From positions 1-5,960 of the forward strand of contig JAJNBK010000378.1 in the NCBI GenBank assembly GCA_021155845.1: a stretch of 5,960 nucleotides of DNA. The letters run 5' to 3'. This document shows positions 5,312 to 5,960 of the stretch, in pieces. The notes below the pieces were generated by a model, which was not told where the DNA came from, ran no database searches, and worked only from the letters and a program-made list of their open reading frames with translations. Position numbers and translations under genes: made by a program. The stretch is from Nitrososphaeraceae archaeon (GTDB lineage Archaea > Thermoproteota > Nitrososphaeria > Nitrososphaerales > Nitrososphaeraceae). Position 1 is the first letter of the stretch; every line of letters starts with the position of its first letter.

Positions 5312-5960
5312 ATGAGAGTGCTTTCAGTAAATGTTGGGCTTCCAAGACAAGTAGTCTTTAATGGGCAAATTGTAACTACTTCTATCTTCAAGTATCCAGT
5401 CAAAGGTCCAATCATGTTACGAAAGCTTAACCTTGATGGTGACAGACAGGCAGATTTAACTGTCCACGGAGGGTTAGACAAGGCAGTATATTCCTATCCA
5501 GCAGAACACTATGAATACTGGCGTAAACAATTTCCTAATATGGATCTTATATGGGGAATGTTTGGAGAGAACTTTACCACTGAAGGATTAATGGAAGATG
5601 CTGTTAATGTAGGTGATCAGTTTCAAATAGGATCTGCTACTAAGCTAGTAGCAACACAACCTCGAATGCCATGTTATAAACTTGGTGTTAGGTTTGGACG
5701 TATGGATGTAATTAGAAGATTTATGGCAAGTCGCCGTCCCGGTATTTACTTTAAGGTATTGCAAGAAGGACAAGTCGAAGCAGGTGATAAGATAAAGATT
5801 ATAAGAAAAGATGAAAATAATGTCACGGTAAAAGACATTGTCCATCTATATGTTAGAGATTACGAAGATATTGAAACTATGAGGCGAGCAACAAAAATAG
5901 AATCTCTGCCAGAAGGATGGAGATATGAATTCGAGCAAAAGATTGAGCAATCGGAAAGAA
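5312..5960 (+). CDS. MOSC domain protein, YiiM-like (3' end beyond window)
   Basis: The frame is open from ATG 5312 to the window edge: 216 codons and no stop, so the gene is cut off near its expected end (E. coli YiiM is 224 residues). MOSC domains are the C-terminal fold of molybdenum cofactor sulfurases. Stand-alone YiiM-type proteins handle molybdenum-cofactor-related chemistry such as reduction of N-hydroxylated compounds. Landmarks are MRVLSVNVGLP at the start, KLNLDGDRQADLTVHGG (HGG at 52-54), DKAVYSYPAEHYEYW (56-70), FGENFTTEGL (84-93) and TQPRMPCYKLG (115-125) with Cys121 at the position of the conserved MOSC cysteine. A 3-alpha-like C-terminal part begins with VTVKDIVHLY (171-180). 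All key residues are present, so it should be active. Its start is fixed by the TATA box at 5281-5288. It diverges from the broken sensor gene across about 170 bases. The domain assignment is firm; the substrate is not known. Confidence 0.93.
   Translation, partial: MRVLSVNVGLPRQVVFNGQIVTTSIFKYPVKGPIMLRKLNLDGDRQADLTVHGGLDKAVYSYPAEHYEYWRKQFPNMDLIWGMFGENFTTEGLMEDAVNVGDQFQIGSATKLVATQPRMPCYKLGVRFGRMDVIRRFMASRRPGIYFKVLQEGQVEAGDKIKIIRKDENNVTVKDIVHLYVRDYEDIETMRRATKIESLPEGWRYEFEQKIEQSER

Noticed and set aside
5281..5481. Minus-strand ORF over the start of the MOSC gene
   Set aside because: The plus strand encodes a conserved MOSC domain here; the opposite frame is a shadow.

Overview
The window looks like an accessory region of an AT-rich archaeal chromosome, most likely a soil Nitrososphaeria (Thaumarchaeota, Nitrososphaera/Nitrosocosmicus-like). 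This lineage call is inference. It rests on the AT-rich base composition, on TATA-like boxes about 25 to 28 bases upstream of several start codons with no Shine-Dalgarno sequence (leaderless-type archaeal promoters), on a very small C2H2 zinc-finger ORF, and on a LPK-type N-terminal segment joined to a DcmR-like (MEDS) sensory segment. No rRNA, tRNA, CRISPR array, insertion sequence or replication origin was seen.

Layout, left to right. A possible partial minus-strand gene runs off the left edge (1-142, weak). An intact thioredoxin gene (372-728, +) has a good upstream TATA-like box. The stretch 729-1980 is a graveyard: a short frameshifted remnant (967-1082), a GC-rich internal fragment of a YahK-type zinc alcohol dehydrogenase (about 1126-1710) lacking its N-terminal domain and C-terminus, and an opposite-strand C-terminal remnant of another protein (about 1750-1974). 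A conserved-looking hypothetical gene broken by two frame changes follows (2118-2649). Next is a hypothetical protein with a CxxC...HxxxxH site (2746-3306, +). Its 3' end hides, in another frame, a textbook C2H2 zinc finger (3174-3278).

After a gene-free spacer with a (TC)9 tract comes an intact alpha/beta hydrolase on the minus strand (3591-4502), of the epoxide hydrolase/haloalkane dehalogenase type with an Asp nucleophile. Upstream of it on the same strand is a broken regulator-like gene (5142-4553), in which an LPK N-terminal segment and a MEDS-like C-terminal segment sit in different frames. The window ends inside a YiiM-like MOSC-domain gene (5312 to edge, +).

The genes do not form an obvious operon or pathway. 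Three look clearly functional (thioredoxin, alpha/beta hydrolase, MOSC protein) and each seems to have its own promoter. Between them lie imported or decaying fragments, so the window reads as a site of repeated gene gain and loss rather than a coherent new system. The most interesting items are the zinc-finger ORF hidden out of frame, the two-sided ADH/antisense chimera, and the broken LPK-MEDS sensor gene.
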